This document shows positions 1 to 5,134 of a DNA stretch of 5,134 nucleotides, one piece after another (positions within the stretch are counted from its first letter, which is position 1; every line of letters starts with the position of its first letter). The position numbers and the translations under genes are program-made. A model generated the notes under the pieces. That model worked only from the letters and a program-made list of their open reading frames with translations, searched no databases and was not told the DNA's origin. Source of the stretch: Syntrophomonadaceae bacterium (lineage in GTDB: Bacteria > Bacillota > Dethiobacteria > DTU022). The stretch spans positions 1 through 5,134 of the forward strand of contig SKWE01000126.1 in assembly GCA_007129055.1 (NCBI GenBank), in the 5' to 3' direction.

Positions 1-1
1 G

Positions 2-949
2 TCAAAGGATAATGAAAAGCGCTGTTTTACTATAATGATTGTTCCGCATTCTGAAGAGGCAACATACAGTCTGAGGCTTCCGTTATATGCTGTACAGGCT
101 GCTGTTGCCTTGCTTGTGCTTGCTGTTGCCGGGCTCGGTGCTCTTGGTTTTGCCTACCTGAAGGCTGCCGCACAGGCCCAGGAGGCTCAAGCTCTGAGAG
201 AGGTAAACAGGGCGCAGCAGGAAGAAATTGACGCTCTCGCAATTGAGACGGAAAGAATGATGGAGCAGATATATGCAATTGACGAGTTGGTTGATATGGT
301 TACAGAAAGGCTTGAGCTTGACCCTAATACTCTAAACGAGGAACTGCACAACAGCTATGAACGCAATCCTAACAACCACTATCCCCAAACCGTCAATGCT
401 GCGGGCAATAATAGTGAAACAGTGCGTCTTTACAGCAGTCGTTCATCAACAGGCGGTGTTCTTGACCGTGCTGTAGGCAACTTAACAGTTTTGCAAAGCG
501 TTGTTCCCGAAAAGGTCATTGCATTAGATACTGTAGGTGAATATGTCGAAAAAGCTGATGCAAAGCCTTCTATATGGCCTGCCCGCGGAAGGTTTGCTTC
601 AGGGTTTGGTGTGCGCCGGATTCCATATGCAAGCGGCTACCAGTTTCATATGGGCGTAGATTTAATAGGTGCACATGGCTCAGCAATATGGGCGGCAGCG
701 CCAGGAGAGGTTATCTTTGTTGGCTATCGTGGAAGTTATGGGAATATGGTGATTATAGATCATGGATATGATTACGAAACGCTATATGCACACCTTTCAG
801 ATTTTGCCGTCAGTGTTGGTGAGGAGGTCGAAAGAGGACAGGTTGTAGGCTATATGGGCGCATCTGGTAGAACTACCGGCACACACCTGCACTACGAGGT
901 GCATCGTAAAGGAACACCGGTTAACCCTGCTAACTACATGAAGAAATAA
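2..949 (+). CDS. M23/LytM family peptidoglycan endopeptidase, membrane-anchored (5' end outside window)
   Basis: This is probably a zinc metallo-endopeptidase that cuts peptide cross-links of peptidoglycan on the outer face of the membrane. Numbering below is from the Met at 35. One membrane segment lies at about residues 14-42, a Glu/Gln/Ala-rich probable coiled coil at about 45-95, a low-complexity linker follows, and the LytM domain spans about 185-300. Zinc ligands are H205 and D209 (HxxxD) and H286; H253 (YAHL) and H284 (of HLH) are the expected catalytic histidines. All key residues are present, so it should be active. The frame is open to base 2; residues before Met35 (KRCFTIMIVPHSE) run into a conserved N-terminal stretch of clostridial M23 proteins, and no Shine-Dalgarno precedes base 35, so the true start lies upstream of the window. 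Bactofilin follows 22 bases later, suggesting a shape or wall-remodelling role. Exact cleavage specificity cannot be read from sequence. Confidence 0.93.
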   Translation, partial: SKDNEKRCFTIMIVPHSEEATYSLRLPLYAVQAAVALLVLAVAGLGALGFAYLKAAAQAQEAQALREVNRAQQEEIDALAIETERMMEQIYAIDELVDMVTERLELDPNTLNEELHNSYERNPNNHYPQTVNAAGNNSETVRLYSSRSSTGGVLDRAVGNLTVLQSVVPEKVIALDTVGEYVEKADAKPSIWPARGRFASGFGVRRIPYASGYQFHMGVDLIGAHGSAIWAAAPGEVIFVGYRGSYGNMVIIDHGYDYETLYAHLSDFAVSVGEEVERGQVVGYMGASGRTTGTHLHYEVHRKGTPVNPANYMKK

Positions 950-957
950 GAAAGCGC

Positions 958-966
958 AAGGAGGAG
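958..966 (+). promoter_or_regulatory. Ribosome binding site for bactofilin (AAGGAGGAG)
   Basis: AAGGAGGAG is a near-perfect Shine-Dalgarno sequence ending 5 bases before a GTG codon at 972. It supports that GTG as the start; no competing ATG in frame lies nearby. Confidence 0.8.
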
Positions 967-971
967 ATTTT

Positions 972-1472
972 GTGTTTAAAAAAGATAATCTTGAAACACC
1001 GCCAGATAAAATTGATACAATAATTGGTAAAGAGTGCAGTTTCAGCGGCAAAATAAACGGTAAAGGTTTAATTCGCATTGATGGCACGGTTGAAGGGGAA
1101 GTTACCAATAAAGGTGACTTAATCATTGGGGAAAGCGGCAAAGTGGAGGCAGAGATAAAAGCCAGACACATAACTATTGCCGGTCAGTACGCCGGACTCT
1201 TGGAAGCAGAAGGCAAGTTAGAACTGAAAAAAACTGCTTCAGCAATCGGCACTTTTAAGGCTAATGATTTGATGATAGAAGAAGGCGCTGTTATATCAGG
1301 GAACATGGAGATGAAGCTAAAAGAAGGTACAGAGCTTAAACTAAAAGATGTGCCGCAGGAAGTTCAACCCGAAAGACGGGAATGGAGTTACAAACCTATT
1401 GATGCAGATGCCAAAGATAGACGAAAAAGTGCAGGGGTTTTTAATGATAGCACAAAAAGTGAAAATGTATAG
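972..1472 (+). CDS. Bactofilin (polymer-forming cytoskeletal protein, DUF583)
   Basis: Bactofilins polymerise without nucleotides into membrane-associated filaments that localise cell-wall enzymes. The 166-residue product has the family's beta-helix core at about residues 15-117, with short repeated strand-turn units: IIGKECSFSG, GLIRIDGTVEGEV, GDLIIGESGKVEAEI and ARHITIAGQYAG. A charged, probably disordered tail (about 118-166) follows. The first residues, MFKK, resemble the short N-terminal MFxK-type membrane-targeting motif reported for other bactofilins. It starts at GTG behind AAGGAGGAG and lies 22 bases downstream of the M23 peptidase gene, so the two are probably co-transcribed. In several bacteria bactofilins work with M23 peptidases in shape control, which fits this pairing. 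The family call is firm; the cellular role here is inferred from the neighbour. Confidence 0.93.
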   Translation: MFKKDNLETPPDKIDTIIGKECSFSGKINGKGLIRIDGTVEGEVTNKGDLIIGESGKVEAEIKARHITIAGQYAGLLEAEGKLELKKTASAIGTFKANDLMIEEGAVISGNMEMKLKEGTELKLKDVPQEVQPERREWSYKPIDADAKDRRKSAGVFNDSTKSENV

Positions 1473-1625
1473 CCCTTGCTTTAACCTTTGCTTCGCGCCT
1501 GAGGTTGTGTCGTTTCTGTTGTATCGATCGTAGTGTTTGAATAGCACAGCTGCTGAATCCAGGAGTTTAATGAAGCAACTATAGTGATATAGATTTTTAT
1601 AAAGTACGAAAAGTGAGGTATAACA

Positions 1626-2273
1626 ATGTTATTAATCCTATTAGGCCCCCCCGGTGCAGGTAAGGGAACCCAGGCAGGGCAGCTGGTTGAAGACTATGGT
1701 CTTGCTTACATATCGACAGGAGCCATCTTACGCAACGCAGTTAAAGAAGGGACCGGTTTAGGACAAAAGGCCAGACAATACATGGACCTTGGGCAACTGG
1801 TTCCAGACGAACTTGTTGTTGAGATAGTGAAAGACAGGCTCCAACAGCCTGATTGCGAAAAAGGCGCGCTGCTTGACGGATTTCCAAGGACTGTAGAGCA
1901 GGCCACTTTTTTGGAAAAGGTCTTGCCTGATACCGGGAAAAAAGTTGACTGCGTATTACTGATCGAAGTTGCAGAGGAAGAATTGATTGAACGCCTGACA
2001 GGAAGAAGGGTCTGTTCCGAATGCGGGACAAACTTCCACGTCACACATAAGCCTCCTAAAGTTAGAAATGTATGTGATGAGTGTGGCGGCGCCTTATACC
2101 AGCGGGCAGACGACAGCCTGGAAACAGTGAAAGAACGGCTTGAGGTATATAAGAATCAAACTGCGCCTTTAATTGATTTTTATGAGGGTAGAAACGTTTT
2201 GGCCAGGATTGATGGCAACCAGGAGATTGAGTCAGTAAGGGATCAGATAAAAGGCACTGTCGATAAGCTTTAA
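1626..2273 (+). CDS. adk: Adenylate kinase, zinc-lid type
   Basis: Cytoplasmic enzyme catalysing ATP + AMP = 2 ADP. The 215-residue protein is the usual long form. The P-loop is GPPGAGKGT at 7-15. The AMP-binding region begins YISTGAILR (29-36), and LLDGFPRT (82-89) supplies D84 and R88. The lid starts TGRRVC and carries C130, C133, C150 and C153, the spacing of the zinc site in Bacillus enzymes. Then come RADDSLETVKERL (160-172, with D162, D163 and R171) and TAPLIDFY. One oddity: position 33, Asp in the STGD motif of E. coli Adk, is Ala (GCC at 1722-1724). ATG at 1626 is preceded by a modest GAGGT. DUF951 follows 15 bases later. The usual home of adk is between secY and map in the ribosomal-protein cluster, so this may be a relocated or second copy. 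Identity is firm; full activity is likely but not certain because of A33. Confidence 0.94.
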   Translation: MLLILLGPPGAGKGTQAGQLVEDYGLAYISTGAILRNAVKEGTGLGQKARQYMDLGQLVPDELVVEIVKDRLQQPDCEKGALLDGFPRTVEQATFLEKVLPDTGKKVDCVLLIEVAEEELIERLTGRRVCSECGTNFHVTHKPPKVRNVCDECGGALYQRADDSLETVKERLEVYKNQTAPLIDFYEGRNVLARIDGNQEIESVRDQIKGTVDKL

Positions 2274-2288
2274 ACATGGAGACTACTT

Positions 2289-2495
2289 ATGAGCCAGTAC
2301 CATATCGATCAACTGGTAATGATGAAAAAGGGTCACCCCTGCGGAGCTAACTGCTGGCGTATTATCCGGATCGGTATGGATATAAGGATTAAATGTGAAA
2401 ATTGCGGTCGCAGTGTTCTGATTCCCCGTTCGCGTTTTGAGCGCAGGGTTAAGAATATTATATCTGACGACGGCATGGAGAATAACGAAGCTTAG
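2289..2495 (+). CDS. DUF951 family small protein (YyzM-like), probable zinc ribbon
   Basis: A 68-residue protein of unknown function with the DUF951 hallmarks: MKKGHPCG near the N-terminus, then RIGMDIRIKC, the CENCGR knuckle and IPRSRFERRVK. Cysteines C18, C22, C36 and C39 could bind one zinc ion as a C-x3-C / C-x2-C ribbon. In family members I recall, position 22 is usually acidic (NEW rather than the NCW seen here), so the fourth cysteine is unusual. GGAG at 2278-2281 is 7 bases before the ATG. It lies 15 bases behind adk and 13 bases ahead of ychF. The DUF951-ychF adjacency is common in Bacillota, and a nucleic-acid or ribosome-related role is a guess from that neighbour and the basic zinc-ribbon character. 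Its real function is unknown. Confidence 0.88.
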   Translation: MSQYHIDQLVMMKKGHPCGANCWRIIRIGMDIRIKCENCGRSVLIPRSRFERRVKNIISDDGMENNEA

Positions 2496-2500
2496 GGAGG
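2495..2500 (+). promoter_or_regulatory. Ribosome binding site deciding the ychF start (GGGAGG)
   Basis: GGGAGG begins on the last base of the DUF951 stop codon. Three consecutive TTG codons follow in frame at 2503, 2506 and 2509. Spacings are 2, 5 and 8 bases, so the third TTG is best placed. It is also the one that gives the family N-terminus (M)AWSCGIVGLPN. Confidence 0.7.
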
Positions 2501-2508
2501 GGTTGTTG

Positions 2509-3570
2509 TTGGCCTGGAGTTGCGGTATTGTCGGGTTACCCAATGCTGGCAAGTCAACTCTTTTTAAAGCCCTTACTGCGCAGGATGTAACAATTGAAAA
2601 TTACCCTTTTTCTACAGTTGACCCCAATAAGGCTATCCTGCCGATCCCCGATCCCCGTTTAGAATTACTTGCTGCCGTATGTTCTTCAGAAAAAGTTACT
2701 CCCGCCACGTTGGAAGTTATTGATGTTGCTGGCCTTGTGAAGGGTGCAAGCAAGGGCGAGGGGATGGGCAACCAGTTTCTTGGTCATCTTAGAAACGTGA
2801 ACCTGCTCATGCATGTTCTTGGAAGCTATGGCGGCAGCGGCCTGGAAGTAGAAAGTCCCCGTGAAGCCCTGGAAGTTATTAACCTGGAGCTTGCCCTGGC
2901 CGACATGGAAGTTATCGGCAGGCGTAGGGAAAAAGTTCTACCAAAGTTAAAAAGCGGCGATAAGGATGCGCAGCAAGAACTTGAACTTTTAAACCGCATG
3001 GAACAACACCTGGACAAGGGCCTGCCCTTGCGGGTCATGAATATTCAAAGAGATGACAACCTCTTTTTAGACAACCTTTCTCTTTTAACCCTGAAAGACG
3101 TCATTTACATCTACAATGTATCAGAGGAGCACCTGTTTTCGGCTGATACAGGCTTCTTCCCGGAGGGCAGCGTGGTTGTTACTATTTGTGCCCGTCTTGA
3201 AGCTGATTTAACCGACCTTCCTCACGCGGAAAGAGAACCATTTTTACAGGCATATGGCTTGCAGGAAAGTCAGACAGAAAAGCTGTTAAAAGAAGCATTT
3301 TCATTTTTAAAGCTTATCACTTTTTTTACGGTCAAAGGCACAGAGGCAAGAGCATGGCTTGTTCCTGATGGAATAACCGCCCTGAAAGCTGCCGGAAATG
3401 TGCATACTGATATGGAGAAGGGTTTCATCAATGTGGAAGTTGTTAATTATCAAAATCTGGTTGATACGGGAAGTCTGGCTGCAGCAAGGGATAAGGGGCT
3501 TGCCCGTGTGGAAGGTAAAGGGTACAATGTTCGAGAAGGAGATGTCCTCTATTTCCGTTTTCGCAGTTAA
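2509..3570 (+). CDS. ychF: YchF/OLA1 family redox-regulated P-loop ATPase
   Basis: YchF is a universally conserved Obg-related nucleotidase that binds ribosomes and prefers ATP over GTP. From TTG at 2509 the product is 353 residues, slightly shorter than the roughly 363 of E. coli YchF. Walker A is GLPNAGKST at 9-17; DVAG at 72-75 with the following LVKGAS is the G3/switch II region; NVSE at 203-206 replaces the NKxD guanine-specificity motif, as expected for an ATP-preferring YchF. A helical insert falls between, and the C-terminal TGS domain covers about 268-353, including HTDMEKGFINVEV. The frame stays open upstream to 2437, but those codons overlap DUF951 and lack the family sequence, so the later start is chosen. 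The AI-2E family gene follows 16 bases later, suggesting co-transcription from further upstream. Identity is firm; the exact TTG used is less so. Confidence 0.94.
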   Translation: MAWSCGIVGLPNAGKSTLFKALTAQDVTIENYPFSTVDPNKAILPIPDPRLELLAAVCSSEKVTPATLEVIDVAGLVKGASKGEGMGNQFLGHLRNVNLLMHVLGSYGGSGLEVESPREALEVINLELALADMEVIGRRREKVLPKLKSGDKDAQQELELLNRMEQHLDKGLPLRVMNIQRDDNLFLDNLSLLTLKDVIYIYNVSEEHLFSADTGFFPEGSVVVTICARLEADLTDLPHAEREPFLQAYGLQESQTEKLLKEAFSFLKLITFFTVKGTEARAWLVPDGITALKAAGNVHTDMEKGFINVEVVNYQNLVDTGSLAAARDKGLARVEGKGYNVREGDVLYFRFRS

Positions 3571-3586
3571 GTTGGGGGTATAGCCA

Positions 3587-4615
3587 GTGGATAAGCAGTG
3601 GGCTCTTACATTGCGGGTGATAATTCTATTACTTGTTTTAATTGGTGCGGTATGGCTGCTGCGAAGCTTGTCATGGTTAGTTGGCCTGCTTCTGGTGAGT
3701 GCCCTGATCGTGTACATACTGCAACCGCTTCTAGTCTATATAAAAAGCCGTTTTCGCCTCAACCACGGGCTTGCAACAGGGTTAGTCTTTATCGTATTCT
3801 TATTGTTTTGTGTGTTCGTCGTCAGCTTGCTTGTACCGGTTATCTATAATGAGTCAATTGAGTTGGCTGAAAGCTTCCCTCACTATTTGAGCCGTTTTCA
3901 GGATTTCCTTTCCTGGTTTACACAGCAAACTATAAGCCTGGATATCGAAGAAGAAGTTAGAAGTTTCCTCCTTAATTTATCAGATAATCTTCACCAGGCA
4001 GTTGAATATATCGCCGAGGCCTCAATGTCATTGATAGGGGGAGCGGTTGATTTCTTCCTGGTTCTTTTCCTGGTATTTTATCTGCTCTATGATTTTAGAT
4101 CTGTCAGGGAACAAATAATTGCCCTTGTGCCTGTAAGCAGAAGGGCGCTCGCAGAAGAAGTGATTAGTATTATTGATGCCAATGTAGGAATCTTTATCCG
4201 GGGGTCCCTGGTTAGGTGTTTCATTGTAGGGTTGGTTACCGGTGTGATTTTGTCGATTGTCGGTATGCCCTATGCCCTTTTATTAGGCCTGCTGGCAGGG
4301 ATTTTTAACTTCATTTTATACCTGGGCCCATACATCGCAGCAGTTCCGGCAGTTCTGCTAAGTTTTTCTCCTCTAACACCGTCTCCCGTAGTGGTTATAA
4401 TTATTTATGTTGCAGTACAAATATTGGACGGGATGTTCCTGGCTCCGGTGCTGCTCGGAAAAGTGTTAAAGCTTAAACCAATAACAATTATTGTATCAAT
4501 CTTAGCAGGTGGCAGCCTGGCAGGGATTTTGGGTATGGTGCTGGCTGTACCGCTTGCAGGAATAGTTAAAGGAATTTTGGAGTTAATAAAGCAGGGACCT
4601 GCGTACCAGGATTAG
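3587..4615 (+). CDS. AI-2E transporter family (PerM/TqsA-like) membrane protein
   Basis: A polytopic inner-membrane protein of 342 residues, the usual family length. Hydrophobic segments lie at about 10-25, 29-50, 62-84, 150-170, 205-228, 230-258, 265-288 and 298-332. A soluble loop with amphipathic helices (about 86-148) lies between the third and fourth, as usual in this family. Family signatures are LGPYIAAVPAVL (246-257), DGMFLAPVLLGKVLKLKP (281-298) and the C-terminal LAGGSLAGILGMVLAVPLAG. Members have been linked to autoinducer-2 export, Na+/H+ exchange or are unassigned, so the substrate cannot be named. GTG at 3587 follows GGGGGT (3574-3579), and an in-frame TAG at 3581-3583 excludes an earlier start. 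It follows ychF by 16 bases and is separated from rpsF by 124 bases holding a promoter, so it probably ends its operon. Confidence 0.9.
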   Translation: MDKQWALTLRVIILLLVLIGAVWLLRSLSWLVGLLLVSALIVYILQPLLVYIKSRFRLNHGLATGLVFIVFLLFCVFVVSLLVPVIYNESIELAESFPHYLSRFQDFLSWFTQQTISLDIEEEVRSFLLNLSDNLHQAVEYIAEASMSLIGGAVDFFLVLFLVFYLLYDFRSVREQIIALVPVSRRALAEEVISIIDANVGIFIRGSLVRCFIVGLVTGVILSIVGMPYALLLGLLAGIFNFILYLGPYIAAVPAVLLSFSPLTPSPVVVIIIYVAVQILDGMFLAPVLLGKVLKLKPITIIVSILAGGSLAGILGMVLAVPLAGIVKGILELIKQGPAYQD

Positions 4616-4635
4616 AAAGGCCTTTGCAGTTTAGC

Positions 4636-4664
4636 TTGCCTCTGGATATAAATTATGCTATTAT
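4636..4664 (+). promoter_or_regulatory. Sigma-A-type promoter for rpsF (extended -10)
   Basis: The -35 element is TTGCCT (4636-4641) and the -10 element is TATTAT (4659-4664), exactly 17 bases apart, with TGC just before the -10 forming an extended -10. Transcription would start near 4671 and give a leader of about 70 bases. A second, overlapping candidate is TTGCAG (4624-4629), 17 bases, TATAAA (4647-4652). The position directly after the AI-2E family gene and ahead of rpsF supports a real promoter. The call rests on consensus match only. Confidence 0.6.
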
Positions 4665-4674
4665 TAGCGAGGTT

Positions 4675-4735
4675 AGCGAAGCGATTCGCTCCCTGCTCCT
4701 CATCAGGAGGGGCCATTAGTCCAAAGGGAGGTGAT
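4675..4735 (+). promoter_or_regulatory. Structured 5' leader of rpsF, possible S6-operon autoregulatory element
   Basis: Two hairpins can be drawn by eye. Hairpin 1 pairs AGCGAA (4675-4680) with TTCGCT (4685-4690) around a GCGA, GNRA-type tetraloop. Hairpin 2 pairs CTCCT (4696-4700) with AGGAG (4705-4709) around CATC, and can be lengthened by CCC (4691-4693) with GGG (4710-4712) across a two-base bulge. In an alternative fold CTCCCT (4689-4694) pairs perfectly with AGGGAG (4725-4730), hiding the ribosome binding site and breaking hairpin 1. Neither hairpin has a T-run behind it, so they are not terminators. Leaders of rpsF in many bacteria bind the S6:S18 complex; the CCG triplet I recall as diagnostic is absent here, so assignment to that motif is uncertain. 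Confidence 0.4.
4727..4735 (+). promoter_or_regulatory. Ribosome binding site for rpsF (GGAGGTGAT)
   Basis: GGAGGTGAT matches nine consecutive bases of the complement of the 16S rRNA 3' end, with the ATG at 4740. It is the strongest ribosome binding site in the window, as expected for a ribosomal protein gene. It overlaps the AGGGAG that can be paired by the upstream CTCCCT. Confidence 0.8.
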
Positions 4736-4739
4736 AAAG

Positions 4740-5134
4740 ATGGAAAGATATGAAATCATGCTGATAATCAGCCCTGAGCTGGAAAAAGAAGAGCATGAAG
4801 AAATACTGGGCGGACTGACCAGCGAAATCGAGAAAGGTAGCGGTTCTGTAAATATCATTCTTGACTGGCGCAGACGCAGACTTGCTTACGAGATTAACAA
4901 ACTCCATGATGGCCACTACTATTTAGTTTACTTCACCGCACAAGGTTCAATTATTCCAGAGCTCGAGCATTATTTTAAAGTAACTGACTCAGTCATGCGC
5001 TACATGATCGTTCGTGCGACCGAACAAGAGTTCGCGGCAGCGATTGAAAAAGCAGAGCGTGAAGCAGCTAAAGCAAAAGAAGAATCCGAGAAAAAGGCTG
5101 CCGAAGAGATGACCGAAGCAGAAACTGCCGAAGA
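4740..5134 (+). CDS. rpsF: 30S ribosomal protein S6 (3' end outside window)
   Basis: S6 binds 16S rRNA with S18 in the platform of the small ribosomal subunit. The visible 131 codons begin MERYEIMLIISPEL and include the family core WRRRRLAYEINKLHDGHYYL (43-62) and the motif HYFKVTDSVMRYMIVR (77-92). The globular S6 fold ends near residue 96. Typical Gram-positive S6 proteins are about 95 residues, but this one continues for at least 35 more in a Lys/Glu/Ala-rich, probably helical or disordered tail that runs off the window. The start ATG is fixed by GGAGGTGAT and by the conserved N-terminus. It has its own promoter and a structured leader. Single-strand DNA-binding protein (ssb) and rpsR are the expected next genes, but they are not visible. 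Confidence 0.95.
   Translation, partial: MERYEIMLIISPELEKEEHEEILGGLTSEIEKGSGSVNIILDWRRRRLAYEINKLHDGHYYLVYFTAQGSIIPELEHYFKVTDSVMRYMIVRATEQEFAAAIEKAEREAAKAKEESEKKAAEEMTEAETAE

Noticed and set aside
12..35. ATG at 12-14 behind AAAGGA as a start
   Set aside because: It is out of frame with the peptidase and meets a TAA after seven codons.
797..1171. Minus-strand open frame across the M23/bactofilin junction, and other minus-strand frames
   Set aside because: All lie over well-supported + strand genes, lack recognisable domains and have low-complexity or composition-driven sequences.
1482..1507. Possible terminator after bactofilin (AACCT 1483-1487 with AGGTT 1502-1506)
   Set aside because: Only five pairs around a 14-base loop, and the following bases are not a clean T-run.
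1348..1533. Plus-strand frame overlapping the bactofilin 3' end and the gap before adk
   Set aside because: No ribosome binding site, no recognisable similarity and mostly within bactofilin in another frame.
1580..1603. Possible -10 elements upstream of adk (TATAGT 1580-1585, TG-A-TATAGA 1585-1593, TATAAA 1598-1603)
   Set aside because: None has a recognisable -35 at 16-18 bases; the region is simply AT-rich. adk may still have a promoter here, but I cannot support one.
4591..4625. GCAGG/CCTGC inverted repeat and AAAGGCCTTT palindrome at the end of the AI-2E family gene
   Set aside because: Loops of two and zero bases, no T-run; not a credible terminator and too short to call a binding site.
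4675..4712. rpsF leader hairpins as intrinsic terminators
   Set aside because: No T-run follows either hairpin; AGGAGGGGCC and CCATTAG come next instead.
4705..4716. AGGAGG followed by ATT as the start of a leader peptide
   Set aside because: Needs a rare ATT start, and the AGGAGG is better explained as an arm of hairpin 2.

Overview
The window looks like chromosomal core DNA from a Bacillota bacterium, most likely a clostridium of the Peptococcaceae/Desulfotomaculum/Dethiobacter kind. Reasons: adenylate kinase has the four-cysteine zinc lid typical of Gram-positive-type enzymes; a DUF951 protein precedes YchF, which is followed at short range by rpsF; ribosome binding sites are strong; and GTG and TTG starts are used freely. 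All seven genes lie on the + strand. The order DUF951-ychF-rpsF is, from memory, a Bacillota arrangement found close to the soj/spo0J (parA/parB) genes near the replication origin, so an origin-proximal position is likely but not shown here.

Layout. 2-949: membrane-anchored LytM/M23 peptidoglycan endopeptidase, cut by the left edge (its reading frame is open to base 2). 972-1472: bactofilin, 22 bases behind it, forming a cell-wall hydrolase plus cytoskeletal-scaffold pair. 1473-1625: a 152-base gap with no convincing signal. 1626-2273: adenylate kinase. 2289-2495: DUF951 small zinc-ribbon-like protein. 2509-3570: YchF/OLA1-type P-loop ATPase starting at TTG. 3587-4615: AI-2E/PerM/TqsA-family membrane protein. 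The last four genes are separated by only 13-16 bases and look like one transcription unit. 4616-4739: intergenic region with a good sigma-A-type promoter and a structured 5' leader. 4740-5134: rpsF (ribosomal protein S6), cut by the right edge; ssb and rpsR would be expected next.

How it fits together: the first two genes concern cell shape and wall remodelling. The next four combine nucleotide balance (adk), a translation-associated ATPase (ychF), a small uncharacterised protein and a transporter-like membrane protein. rpsF begins a ribosomal/replication operon under its own promoter.

I see no mobile element, CRISPR array, tRNA, rRNA or defence system. The points most worth a second look are: the rpsF leader, in which a perfect 6-base anti-Shine-Dalgarno can pair with the ribosome binding site in competition with an upstream hairpin; adenylate kinase lying outside the secY-adk-map-infA cluster and carrying Ala instead of the near-invariant Asp at position 33; and a fourth cysteine in the DUF951 protein.
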